A DNA stretch of 64,000 bases from Bactericera cockerelli. Its lineage: Eukaryota; Arthropoda; Insecta; Hemiptera; Triozidae. Below the pieces are notes generated by a model that had not been told where the DNA came from, made no database searches, and was given only the letters and a program-made list of their open reading frames with translations. Below are positions 21,691 to 32,361 of this stretch, piece by piece. The stretch lies in NCBI GenBank assembly GCA_024516035.1, contig CM044967.1, positions 113,491-177,490 on the forward strand, read 5' to 3'. Both the position numbers and the translations under genes were made by a program. Position 1 is the stretch's first letter. The number at the start of each line of letters is the position of its first letter.

Positions 21691-22500
21691 TAGGTAAATA
21701 CCACGTCCAACTAATAGAGGAGGATTGGGTAAGGTTGAGTAACTCATCATACTGCACTTTATACAAAGAGGTCAAGTTAAAACCTGGTGATGAAAATATT
21801 TTACAAACTTCCGAGTACATATTAGAGCGAGTGCCTATTGATAAAATTAGAGTCATGGCCCAGATGCCACTATCTGGAAACTTATTTGTACAGTTTTATG
21901 TTAATAAAATTAGTTTCAAATGGGACAGTAATGAAGATTGTAGTATTTGTAACCTGAGGGAAAAAGAAGACTTGACCCACTTCATAATTAAATGCCCTCA
22001 TTACTCCGCTATTCGAGAGCGATTTCTACCACCAAGTGTAAATACGAGCGACAACATTACATTGTCCAATATTTTACAGAATCCCACGAAAGAAACTGTA
22101 CTGAACTTTTATATATATGTGAAAGAAGCTTTAAAATTAAGAGCATTTCTAAGAAATGAATAAACCTTCAAAATTAATTATTTTAGCTAGTTGAATTCCC
22201 TATAGGTAATTAGCAAAGAACGATAGGTATATTGGTAATTATTCACCTTTTGTAATGTAAAAAAGCTATTTTTATTTATTTTATATCTACTTGTTTTATT
22301 TTATTGCTGCCCATTTAAAAAAAAAAAAAAAAATGTATTAGTTTCTTAAGTTACTTGCAATTATTTATTTATTGTTCTGCAAGAAGTTTTAATCTATCAT
22401 TTATTCATTCTTAACCTTTATCTTGTATTATTGCCAACCTCGTTGTAACATTTTATTTTAAAATAAATACAACTATATTTATCTATCTATCTATCTATAA
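21691..22500 (+). mobile_element. 5'-truncated LINE with (TCTA)n tail
   Basis: The frame at 21735-22163 encodes the end of a non-LTR retrotransposon polyprotein: CSICNLREKEDLTHFIIKCP, a C-x2-C-x8-H-x4-C zinc motif as seen at the C-terminus of Jockey/I/CR1-type elements, followed by a stop. The 3' UTR is AT-rich and ends in TCTATCTATCTATCTA (about 22483-22497), a microsatellite tail. The 5' boundary is approximate, set by where the Ginger-like integrase frame stops. Family uncertain. Confidence 0.6.
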
Positions 22501-22910
22501 ATCGAAGACCCTCTGACCTCTTGTTTGTTTGTTTGTTTTCTTACTTTCACCAAGCTTCTCTGGCGATTGTATACAATTACCGGTTAAAGTAGGAAATAGA
22601 GTGTTTTTTAAGATTATTTCTTACTTTTACCAAAGACTCCGGTAAATGTATACAATTACCGGTAATTGTATACAATTACCGAATTATGTACATTTACCGT
22701 AACATATACACAAAAATATACGAGTATCTAGATTCTAGATACATATTAAGGAACGCGGTAGCTCTTCGCCTCACTAAAACAAAAAGGGCCAACCAAGAGA
22801 TTATAATATTATGTTACTGACCGAAGTGTTTTTTTTTTAGGACAAGCTAAATTTGGTTAGGTTACACATTTTTTTAATTTAATTGGTATAGGTCTTTTTT
22901 GTAGGTTATT

Positions 22911-23047
22911 ATATTTGTGTTAATCACTTTCATATAATCACAACTACTCAAACTAGCTTTACTAAAGCTACGCTGAAACCGGTACTTGAACCACCGACCT
23001 CCAGGTTACGAGTCCGCCGCCTTACCGATCAAGCTACTGAGGTCGGT
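22911..23047 (-). mobile_element. tRNA-derived SINE (family A), full length
   Basis: Minus-strand order: ACCTCAGTAGCTTGATCGGT, GGTTCAAGTACC (B box, one mismatch), AGCGTAGCTTTAGTAAAGC, TTTGAGTAGTTGTGAT and ATTAACACAAATAT. Confidence 0.8.
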
Positions 23048-24359
23048 TCAGAATGTAAAGTTAACTACAAGACATCTCTACACTAATAGACGCATCTTAC
23101 TCTCTCGCTAGCAAATACCTAGAAAGTTCATCCATCATTCAAATTTAACTTGTCACCCAGGATGACAAAGTTTGAATGGATTGCGCTTTAGATACGCTTG
23201 TGATCATCTTGATGACATAGAATTTGAAACGATGTGTTTCTCTAGCTAGGACTTGTTTAGTATTTTCTCACATAAAATTAATAATAATAGTATAGTATAG
23301 TAGTGCTTTATTTAGACTGTCGGCTCGAGACAAGAAGTCCCATTACGCTAAAAGTTTTACAATAGTTCAGTGTTCGTTAGATTGGCACAGATAGCTGTCT
23401 GACCGTGGTTAAAGGATTATATGGACACCCAGATCCAATGTCTAGGCTTTTATAGACCTGATAGGTACACGCCTAATTGAGAAAACTGGAGATAGAAAAG
23501 CCAAATCCTTTCTATTCCAAAGGATGTCAATTACCGTGCAGCGCGGAAACGCTGCATGTATTGAAGGGTCTTTTCCACACCCCATGATTTTAAACGAAAT
23601 TTATAATCTGTGATGTTATCAATAAATAAATTATGTCTAGGCTCTATTCAAGACAAATGATTCTAAAGTACTTGGTTTTAACCTTCAAGGAATCTTTTCT
23701 GCAGGTTTTAACAGTCACCGTGAACGAGAGGGTTAGCCATTTTGTTTTTAACGTCCTGATGTAACACCGATCACACTGATATCTCTGTCAATCATGGTTT
23801 TGATGGCAGAGATTGCCTCAGGCAATAATCACGCCCTTTGTCAATATTATTCTTGTGAATAAAGAGTTATTATTACTATAATCAATTAATCATACTCAGA
23901 AAGGGTTAAACTAAAAAAAAAGACAAAACTCCTCGGTAAAAAAACATCACAAGTAGGTAGGTACTTCCAACGAGATTGCAGCCCGCCTCTACAAAATTAA
24001 TAACTCTCCGAGTTTTGGGGACATTATTAATACCTACTGGTTATATTTTCATACGTTTGCGGGGGCGTATTTTCTGTGTCGCTTGGCTGAATATTGGCAA
24101 CCGTAGCAAATTTAACATTTTAGATTGCTAATCATCGGCGAAACAACAGAAGACGAGTTAATTTTTGTAAGACAAGAACATACAAGAAGTAGACTTCATT
24201 GAAAAAAAAAAATAAAAAAAAAATAGGCATGAAGACAGTGAAAACGCAAATAGGATCTTAATGAGAGTTTGTATCAATAGTTTGTTGATATTGTAGAGGC
24301 AGTGTATGATGTAGGTCAAATTATTTTGCTGGTCTCCGAATAGGTTATTCTTTTTTTTC
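23048..24359. other. Zasp52 intron without recognised genes
   Basis: No exon seen. A TTTAGACTGTCGGCTCGAGA motif at about 23310 recurs in variant form near 25022 and 30674, so a further low-copy repeat may exist. Confidence 0.4.
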
Positions 24360-24658
24360 TTTTTCTTTTTTTTAAAGATGAGTGTTTCGTCACAGCCTTT
24401 TCTATTTCGTAGCCATGAAACAGGAGCTACTGAAGACGCTTGTGGTCTGTGTTACCCATCCCATTGTATGCCTCCCCTATGATGGACGAGAAGTGACACA
24501 ATACTTCCCATTCAGGTGCTGGGTCAATATGAGCGCACCGGAAGGTATCCCTTACAAATAACTGTAACTAAATTTTGAATACAAATATTTTGTCGGCGCG
24601 GGGGTTCGAACCCGGAACCTTCCGCATGGCAAGCGAGTGACTAACCACTGCCCTTATA
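24360..24658 (-). mobile_element. tRNA-derived SINE (family F)
   Basis: The minus-strand head GGCAGTGGTTAGTCACTCGC and B box GGGTTCGAACCCCCGC (24593-24655) are tRNA-like. The body contains GACCCAGCACCTGAATGGGA and the inverse of TTTCGTAGCCATGAAAC. It shares the body with 5300-5515. Confidence 0.65.
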
Positions 24659-24681
24659 ATAGTATTAATTAATAATTGATA

Positions 24682-24815
24682 ACCGAACTCAGTAGCTTGA
24701 TCGGTAAGGCGGCGGATTTGTATTCGGAGGTCAGTGGTTCAATTCCCAAGTTAAGCAAATATTTAGTAAAGCGAGTTTGAGTATCACGATTGTGATGAAC
24801 ACAAATATGAACTTT
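24682..24815 (+). mobile_element. tRNA-derived SINE (family A)
   Basis: ACTCAGTAGCTTGATCGGTA, B box GGTTCAATTCCC, TTTAGTAAAGCGAGTTTGAG and TGATGAACACAAATATGA. A short internal deletion removes the TAGTTGTGATATC portion found in other copies. Confidence 0.75.
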
Positions 24816-25434
24816 AATTAATTATTGATTATGAATGAATGAATGTAAATGGATTTTATGTATTAAAATTAATAATCAAATATATGCGCGAAATCCAATG
24901 TATGGGTTGAAGAAGGATGAGAAGAAAAAAACCAATAGGTATAATTTCTCTCTCTCATATCCAGGTTTCTCTTATAAAGAGCTTATTTTCTCATAAAAAG
25001 AGGTAAACTGTTAGCGTTAGCCGACAGTCTAAATAAAGAACTACTTTACTATACTACAAATTGGACCTAGAAATTGTTCTCTTATATTGAGGTTTTTCTT
25101 ACATCCAGTTCTCCTATATCCAAGTTACTCTTATAAATAGGTTGACTTGAGTTTTGGTGAATATACCTTAAGGACTTTATTTTAAAAATAACACACCATA
25201 ATAAATAAAATACATAACATGTACAATTGTACATTAAAATTATAGATAGAATATTTCATTAAGCGCTCTAGTGCTTAGTATAAACGTATAAATAGGTTAT
25301 TTTCATTTATACTTATAAATAGGTTATTTATACTTATAAACAGGTTATTTTCCCTTTAAGAGAGGTAGATTGGACCTGGAAATAGTTCTCTTATATCCAT
25401 GTTCGACTGAATAAGAGCGCTGTCAGCCGCTTAC
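24816..25434. other. Intron sequence 3' of the PDZ exon
   Basis: AT-rich with imperfect repeats of CTTATAAATAGGTTATTT and CTCTTATATCCA. No gene seen. Confidence 0.4.
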
Positions 25435-25586
25435 CGTTGGATGGTGAACTCGAAAGCGTTGCCGCTCCGCACAATCACATCCTGCGCGTCCTTGTGCTTC
25501 AGAGTGCTGACGTCAGTGTTGTTGACCTTGAGAAGGGCATCCCCCACCTGTAGCCCTGCCTTCTCAGCCAGACTGCCACCGTTCAC
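25435..25586 (-). CDS. Zasp52: Zasp52-like PDZ-domain exon
   Basis: 152-bp exon with acceptor CTGATTTCAG and donor GTAAGC. It starts in phase 0 and ends two bases into a codon. Translation includes VNGGSLAEKAGLQVGDALLK, VNNTDVSTLKHKDAQDVIVR and AFEFTIQ, i.e. the second half of a PDZ domain (GSLAEKAGL turn, GDALLKVN strand, KHKDAQDVI helix). These are hallmarks of the ALP/Enigma/Zasp class. The open Arg codon is completed by the exon at 428-611, supporting one transcript. The preceding exon should carry the PWGFR-type carboxylate-binding loop, and I could not find it to the right. PDZ of Zasp binds alpha-actinin. This exon is GC-rich relative to its AT-rich intron. Confidence 0.88.
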
Positions 25587-25734
25587 CTGAAATCAGCAAA
25601 AACCAGGAAAGCGTGAGATGATGCAAACACTTATATTTGTTCAACCGCGTAGTGAAATAATTAGTATTGGGTCTCATTTTAGAAAGCAGTCTCACTCTCA
25701 GAATTCAAATACCCCTTTCCATCATTAAGTGTAT

Positions 25735-25790
25735 AATAATAGTTTCTACCACCTAACTCTCAGAGTCTTATTATTATGGTCAGATAATCG
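25735..25790 (-). mobile_element. SINE (family B) tail fragment
   Basis: CACCTAACTCTCAGAGTCTTATTATTATGGTC matches the reverse of the family B body; the head is missing. Confidence 0.5.
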
Positions 25791-26205
25791 AATAAATAAG
25801 GAAATTTCTAAGTATAAGGTTACATCCGAACCCAAGATCACGGATCCTTAAGCTTATTGGCTTTCATCAGCAGGTAGCAGATCTGAACATCCATACCATC
25901 AATTAACCTCCCTCTACTCGTATGTGTCGTAATGTTTAAATATAAGCACTGTAGTTTTTGGAAGGCGTTCTCCCGCAAAACGACCGTTTCGCTTGATATG
26001 AACAGAAAAGTGAGAAGTTGTACTCAGGTATACTCGTACGGAAAATTCATGCGTTCCTCAGGATTCAAACTCACGACCTTCCTCATTCATTTTCTCAGAG
26101 CAGACTGTTTCCTATGCAGAAACAGCGTGAGTTAAGACACGACTGTACATTTGCGGTCTAAGAATATTATATATCCTCAGTAGATACAATATACTTATAT
26201 ACAGG

Positions 26206-26340
26206 GTGTTGCAGTCACCGTGGCTGTGTGAGTTAGCGCGCTAGGCATTGCACGCATGGTGACCTGGGTTCGATCCACAGCGGGGCAGGAATTTTTGGAT
26301 CTGTACTTGGATGTTCGGGGTCCACTCAACCTTGTGAGGA
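26206..26340 (+). mobile_element. tRNA-like SINE head (family G)
   Basis: GTCACCGTGGCTGTGTGAG, TTAGCGCGCTAGGC (A box) and GGGTTCGATCCACAGC (B box) followed by GGGGCAGGAATTTTT. It matches the head at 1748-1830. Confidence 0.6.
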
Positions 26341-26377
26341 AAAATGAGTAGCTGCTTTGATGTGAAGCATTACCTAA

Positions 26378-26660
26378 TGATAGTTTCGGGCGAGCGGAAA
26401 GTCTCTCGCTTGGAGTATGACCTAATAATAATCAAAGCATTTTCACCACCTAACCCTCAGATTCTTATTATTATGTGGTCACAAACTCAAATTAACGCGG
26501 AAAAATTCATGCACTCGGTGGGATTCGAACCAACGGATCCCTACGCTACCTGGATTACCAGACTAGCGCGTTAACCACTTCACTACCAGTGCAAGTTACT
26601 ATTAATGATAGCTATGATAGTTTCGGGCGAGCGGGAGGTCTCCCATTTGGAGTACGACTT
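26378..26660 (+). repeat. Pair of about 50-bp direct repeats flanking a SINE
   Basis: ATGATAGTTTCGGGCGAGCG...TTGGAGTATGAC at 26378-26427 recurs at 26613-26661 with a few changes. A family B SINE lies between them. The repeats are too long for a target duplication and probably are tandem units of a family G tail. Confidence 0.55.
26424..26594 (-). mobile_element. tRNA-derived SINE (family B)
   Basis: Reverse-strand copy of the family: GCACTGGTAGTGAAGTGG, then TTCGAATCCCACCGAG (B box) and CATAATAATAAGAATCTGAG. Confidence 0.75.
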
Positions 26661-27000
26661 AATGTTTTACCCTGTATATTCCGTAGATATATACATAATA
26701 TTTTCTATTCTTACCTAGACAACTCCTGTGTGATACCTGAGCATATTCTTTGTCAATGGCATAAATTTGTTTTTTCTCACGGATGCGATAAGCAAAGTGC
26801 TGATATCATATTTAGCATGGAACCTTCTTGTGCTCACTAAACTGCATCGGACAATTAAACGCATGACCTATGAAGGAAACAATGAGCACGATATTGTAAC
26901 TTTGTTAAGGAGTAGTAGTATTAGCAGCAGAGGAAGTAGTATGGATTTAGTAGCATTACTACTGAAAAGTTATTGTAGTACATACCTATTAGTACTTGCT

Positions 27001-27142
27001 ACCGACCTCAGTAGCTTGATCGATAAAGCGGTGGACTCGTAATCTGGAGGTCGGTGGTTCAAGTCCCAACTTAGGCATAAATTTAGTAAAGTGAATTTGA
27101 GTAGTTGTGATATCACTACTGTGATTAACACAAATATGACAT
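27001..27142 (+). mobile_element. tRNA-derived SINE (family A), full length
   Basis: Starts ACCGACCTCAGTAGCTTG, B box GGTTCAAGTCCC, then TTTAGTAAAGTGAATTTGAG, GTTGTGATATCAC and TGATTAACACAAATATGA. One of the cleanest copies. Confidence 0.85.
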
Positions 27143-27689
27143 TTTTAGAAGCTTTTAGCCGAATATCAACTTTTCTGGTACAGCCATTTCGGAGTTCTGT
27201 TGATTCATTTACATGTGTCTTTCAATGGAATAGACAATAGACATGCTTAGTCTTAAGATTTTTATTTTATTATTATTTTTTTAATGTATAAAATGGAGCC
27301 TCAACTCCATAGACTTGGTAAATGAAATTTATACATATTTGACTTTTATTCATTAAGATAAGCATGACATGTGTACAATGCAACAATATGATAATATAGT
27401 ATATATAATAATAATACTCGTAATCGTCATCGTACTCGCTTTGATAAGAAAAATTGACCTCCACTCTTCCTCTTCTTCATGTTTCGTCCTTGGTTGGGTG
27501 GAAAAGCTCTAACGTGGGAATCCTGATTGATAAAGTACATGCTTCCCACTCATTAATCTCACTTAAATCCATCCTGATTTTCCGTAACTTTTACCCGTTC
27601 TTTATTTCCTCAAACCAATAACTGAGACCATACTGTGAGAGTACAGGGACTCTTTAGTCTCATTCTTGCAGGATTACCCTACGTGATGT

Positions 27690-27960
27690 TGTTGCTATTT
27701 CCGGTCCCACTCAGGCTGGGTGAAATTTATTATTGTTTATTTTTTTCTGATGAATGGTCGTGACATAGTGATATGAATGACCTGCCAGAAAGAAAATTTT
27801 AGTTCATTCAAGAAATGAATAATTCTGATAAGTTGAAAGAAAATTATCTTGAGGTTATGATTATACGGTTAAATTGGGTAGCTAGTTTGTGAGTTTCTAG
27901 CGAATGGAGGGTAAAACCCCGTCATGATATGGCCATGAATTCGAAGGGATGTTGAAAACA
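27690..27960 (+). mobile_element. Tail fragments of the 5S-type SINE (family D)
   Basis: CTCAGGCTGGGTGAAATTTA at about 27711 matches the central domain. TAGTTTGTGAGTTTCTAGCG, AATGGAGGGTAAAACCCC and GTCATGATATGGCCATG at about 27882-27936 match the distal part of the copy at 20603-20837. About 150 bp of other sequence separates them; the 5S head is missing. Confidence 0.55.
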
Positions 27961-27974
27961 CCTTGGCCTTACGA

Positions 27975-28192
27975 AAACACACAGGTAGAATAGTCACATC
28001 CACTAATTTCATACACACAGGTAGAATAGTCACATCCACTAATTTCATACACACAGGTAGAATAGTCACATCCACTAATTTCATACACACAGGTAGAATA
28101 GTCACATCCACTAATTTCATACACACAGGTAGAATAGTCACATCCACTAATTTCATACACACAGGTACAATATTCACATCCACTAATTTCAT
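27975..28192 (+). repeat. 36-bp minisatellite, six units
   Basis: Unit ACACACAGGTAGAATAGTCA plus CATCCACTAATTTCAT, repeated about six times with almost no change except in the last unit (GTACAATATTC). Because 36 is a multiple of three, several frames on both strands stay open as 12-residue repeats; these are not genes. Confidence 0.92.
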
Positions 28193-28866
28193 TTCTGAAT
28201 TTCTAACAACAAATACAAGCAGGAAATGTAAATATCTACCTAATGAGTTAAAACTAAAAGTATTCCATTTTTCTAGGAAGGCATCTAGAGAGTAAAAAAA
28301 TTGTTTTTCATGTCACAACACTCATAACTCGGATTTTGTTGCTAAGTTTATAGAGCGTTACAATTTACAACCATGCCTATGTTAATTTAAAGTTTACTCC
28401 TCTGACCACGCACGAAGCAAAACTAAAAGCTATTAGAAACTATTAGTTTTGTTGAGAAAAAAAAAAAAACAAAAAAAAAAAACAAAGTCGTTACACACAT
28501 ATCAGGAGTTGAGGCACTTTTCTTGATCGAAATAATTGTTTACCCAGGCCCTGTGTGTTGTTTACCAGCTGGTGGTAATGTGCATGTGTCACATGTGTTG
28601 GAACTCATTATTATTATTATGAGTTTCGGAACTCATTATTATTGTTATTGTTATGAGTGTTGTAACTCGTTATTATTATTGTGTCGTTAATTCTGTGACG
28701 CTGATTGCTTTAACGAAAATACTATACGACCTATTACCTATATGGATAAGTTTATGTGAATGAATATTTATTATGAAATTGTGGATTTAAAAATCTCTTA
28801 CTATTTATGATTCCCAAATTTCCCAGGATCATGAGTTCTCATTTTCATGTACCTATCTAGATCCCA
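28193..28866. other. Intron sequence without genes
   Basis: Contains A runs at 28458-28490 and several ATTATTATT tracts around 28612-28680. Confidence 0.4.
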
Positions 28867-29010
28867 CCCACCTCAGTAGCTTGATCGATAAGGCGGCGGA
28901 CTCGTATCATGGAGGTCGGTGGATCAAGTCTCGGTTTCAGCGTAGATTTAGTAAAGCCAGTTTGAGTAGTTTTGATATCACGAAAGTGATGAACAAAAAT
29001 ATCAAATATT
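28867..29010 (+). mobile_element. tRNA-derived SINE (family A)
   Basis: ACCTCAGTAGCTTGATCGATA, weakened B box GGATCAAGTCTC, TTTAGTAAAGCCAGTTTGAG and TGATGAACAAAAATATCA. Confidence 0.75.
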
Positions 29011-29057
29011 TTTTCCTTTTTTTACCTACCAACATCTGGTACCATCAATTTCCAGTA

Positions 29058-30052
29058 TCTCTATATATAAATGAGAAATATGGACGGGCTTTGTGGCTTT
29101 GTGGCTTTGTGTGCAGCAATTGTTTAGGCGAAACGGTAAGAGATAGCGAAAAATTGATGAGAGATGACCCCAAGTAAAATTGCCGGAAAATACCAGGAAA
29201 ATTATCAAAAGTCCGAAATTCCAAACCGTCCTTGAGTTATGACCTTCCTCAAGTATTTCCTTGAGGAAGGGTCCGATTTTAAGACAGTCTTTGCCCTGGA
29301 ACTTGAAATCTATCGCAAGGACCTATATTTTTTATTATTTAATAACACATTAGACAAAATTAGCTTTCATTTAATTCATTTTAGGCCACATTCTGACGTA
29401 CCGTTCTGGAGATATAAGCCAGAATGTTCGAAATTTCGACCTTTTTTTCAGACTTTTCACGTTTTTTAGCAGATTCCAGCGCGAAACTTAAAATTTGTGG
29501 CGAGGACCTATATTTTTTATTATTTAATAACACATTAGACAAAACTAGCTTTCATTTAATTCATTTTAGGCCACATTCTGACGTACCGTTCTGGAGATAT
29601 AAGCCAGAATGTTCGAAATTTCGACCTTTTTTTCAGACTTTTCACGTTTTTTAGCACATTCCAGCACGGAACTTAAAATTTGTCGCGAGGACCTATATTT
29701 TTTATTATTTAATAACACATTAGGCAAAACTAGCTTTCATTTAATTCATATAAGGCCACATTCTGACGTACCGTTCTCGAGGTAGAAGCCAGAATGTTCG
29801 AAATTTCGACCATTTTTTCAGACTTTTCACGTTTTTTTTTTTACAGATTCCAGCACGGAACTTAAAGTTATCGCGAGGACCTATATTTTTATTGTAAAAA
29901 CTGTCTGAGAACATCACATGATTTTATTTGAGCCCTTTGTTGCCATATTCTGACAAACCGTTCTCGAAATATGGGCCAGTTTGCTACATTATCAATATCC
30001 GCTATGATAGATTTGGCTCGGGATTTTGAAATTTACAGCGATGATGGTTGCG

Positions 30053-30111
<59 letters not shown>

Positions 30112-30636
30112 TGATGTGTGTGTGGTGATGTGTGTGTGTGTGTATGGTTTGTGTGTGGTGTGTGTGTTGTTGTGTGTGTGTGTGTGTGTGTGTGTTGTGT
30201 GTGTGTGTGTGTGTGGTGTGTTGTGGGTGGGTGGGTGTGTGTGGGTGAGTGGTGTGTGTGTGTGTGTGTGTGTGGGTGTTGGATTGGGTGTTGTGTTGTG
30301 TGTGGTGTGTGTGTGAGTGTGTGTGGGTGTGTTGTGTGTGTGTGTGTGTGGTGTGTTTGGGTGGGTGTGTGTATGGGTGTGTTTGTGGAGTGTGGATGTG
30401 TGTGTGTGGTGTGTGTGTGTGTGTGGATGGGTGTGTGTATGTGTGTGGTGTGTGTGATGTGTGTGGGTGTGTTGTGTGTGTGTGTGTGGGTTTGTTTGGG
30501 TGGGTGTGTGTATGGTGTGTTTTGTGGATGTGGATGTGTGTGTGTTGGATGTGTGGATGGGTGTGTGAGGTGTGTGTATGTGGTGTGTGGGTGTGTGTGT
30601 GTGTGATGGCTTTGCGAAGCGGGTGCAGCCCGCTAG
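29058..30636 (+). mobile_element. Non-autonomous Helitron with (TG)n array, copy 2
   Basis: Same ends as 15046-16461: TCTCTATATATAAATGAG after an A, and AGCGGG-TGCAG-CCCGCT then AG before a T. Same internal order of roughly 180-bp tandem units followed by a TG array. It is 1579 bp, longer than copy 1 chiefly because the TG array is longer. Short frames around 29239-29654 repeat because of the tandem units and are not genes. Confidence 0.88.
30050..30606 (+). repeat. (TG)n microsatellite inside Helitron copy 2
   Basis: TG-rich array with GGTG, TGTT and GATG variants, ending at the conserved GATGGCTTTGCGAAGC that leads into the terminal hairpin. Confidence 0.9.
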
Positions 30637-31517
30637 TTATATTATACTTAAGTATTAAGTGTAGTAGTCTTTTAGACTGTGAACGCATGACAGGTGGTCC
30701 CATTATGCATTAGATTATTCAAGCACCTCGTTCAATATTTGATGAATAAGATACACTAAATTTCAACAAAATAAGTAAGACTAAGCTCTGATATTCATGT
30801 AGGTACATAAGTTCTGATATTTATGTACCTATTTACATCTAGCACCTACAACTTCTCACTTTTTTGTTTTTGGACTTAAGTACTAATCTTGAAATCTTGG
30901 GTTATATTATTATTATTATTATTATTATTCTGGACACATTAATTAAATCACATTTCTCTATAGGTACAATTATAAAAAAAATCTCAGATTAGATTACTAA
31001 AAAGGGAGAGAAGAGAGAGTCGACAGAAGATCCGCAATATTTCGCATCAATTTCTGCGAAAACACCATTCTAATATGCGGAAAAAAACAATAGTGCTGAT
31101 AATTAATGACAGAATAATAAAATATCGCTCATCAATCTGTTTATCAGGGACTCTGTTTTTGACATGCGAGCCTTGAAGTGAAATATGCGAGGGCCTAATG
31201 AAGCCAATATGCCCGAGTATGTGTCCTATTTTGGCAGTCAATCAATGTTCTCATTGTCAAGTGTATGGTGACAAGTCCCTAGACTAAATAGAGTTCTGCT
31301 CCAATGTAAACCAGCCGGGTGACAAGAAATCTTTCCCAAGCGACTAATTTAGAGTATTTAGACTACAGGGGCTGCCCAAGGATTGTTTTCCATTAACCAT
31401 TTTAATAATAATAAATTACATTACAACCCATTGGATCTGAGGAATTAGGATAGTTCTTGATCGAATCTGGAGATAGCGGAGGAACTTACATAAAAAAATC
31501 CTCTTGGTAAAATGGAT
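30637..31517. other. Sequence without recognised genes
   Basis: Contains a TTAT microsatellite at about 30907-30928 and nothing else I can name. Confidence 0.4.
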
Positions 31518-31697
31518 AATAATAATACTCTTTAGTGGAAGGTAACCACCAGGCAAGGTTATTGCTCAAAGTGTTTTTTTACAATCTAACCCTCAAAGTC
31601 TTTTTATTATGTGGTCAAAAACTCAAATATAGGAGGAAAAATCCATGCAGTGGGTGGGATTCGAACCAACGAATCCCTACGCTACCTGGAACACCAT
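31518..31697 (-). mobile_element. tRNA-derived SINE (family B), head-truncated
   Basis: Reverse of CCTGGTGGTTACCTTCCACT, AAAAAGACTTTGAGGGTTAG and TTCGAATCCCACCCAC (B box). The similarity stops after CCAGGTAGCGTAGGG, so the A-box end is lost. Confidence 0.7.
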
Positions 31698-31997
31698 GAT
31701 CATGACCCCGTATTTAACGCTAATCTACCACGTGAGGGATTTCAAATACTGCACCCACAGATTGAACGAACATGTGAAATCTCTTAATCGAATCTCTACC
31801 AATACCTACCTTTATAGAGGAAATGAGGACAAAGATTACGTATTGAGAATGTCTACCTCAATTTAATGGCTATGATGATCATGTTCATACAATGCAAGTA
31901 ATTTATTGACAAGAAAACAGTTTATTTATTTATTTACATTAGAATTTAAGGCAATCTGCCATTAACCTGGATTAATTGGATTTTTGTACATTTATAT

Positions 31998-32140
31998 AAA
32001 GGCAGGTATACATAATATATAACAGTCTCGGCGAGGAACAAAGATGTACGGCAATGCCTCATTGTGCAGAGTACGGTTAGAAAAAAATAAATTAGGGCCA
32101 TGCCTTGGGCCGTAAATTGGGTACAGCCCTCTATGGAAAC
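31998..32140 (+). mobile_element. Possible decayed Helitron end
   Basis: GGGCCATGCCTTGGGCCGTA followed by GGGTACAGCCC resembles the 3' end of the Helitron at 3067-3324 (GGCCATGCCTCGGCCCGCAA, GCGGGCGACAGCC). The start and terminal bases are not clear. Confidence 0.3.
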
Positions 32141-32361
32141 ACTTACTTACTTCACAATATACACTTAAGACGTACATTTACGTACAAATAAGGGTTGGGT
32201 GGAAGAGATTGCCACAGGCAAGAACCCCGCCCGTTAGTTAGGACATAACTTCAACTTCATTATCTTTTTTTCTTGTATATTTGCTTAATCTTTTTGTTTT
32301 TCTTTATATTTCATTTTATTCTACTGTATATATTTATTGTTCTACCTAATAAAGCTTTCTA

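Larger units (their letters stand above)
18222..22704. mobile_element. Ginger-like DNA transposon, disrupted
   Basis: Inverted ends begin TGTTACGGTAAA (18222) and mirror at 22704. The ends continue with repeated GTAATTGTATACAATTACC palindromes for about 140 bp. A 4-bp target duplication TATA flanks both (18218-18221 and 22705-22708). TGTNR ends with 4-bp duplications are what I recall for Ginger elements, which carry a Gypsy-like integrase; a decayed integrase C-terminus is indeed inside (20930-21690, minus strand). The body was later hit by a 2-kb inverted-repeat element, a 5S-type SINE and a truncated LINE. Confidence 0.75.

Noticed and set aside
27869..28295. Repeat protein frames or a CRISPR-like array at the 36-bp repeats
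   Set aside because: Units are directly adjacent with no spacers, the genome is eukaryotic, and the frames are open only because 36 is divisible by three.
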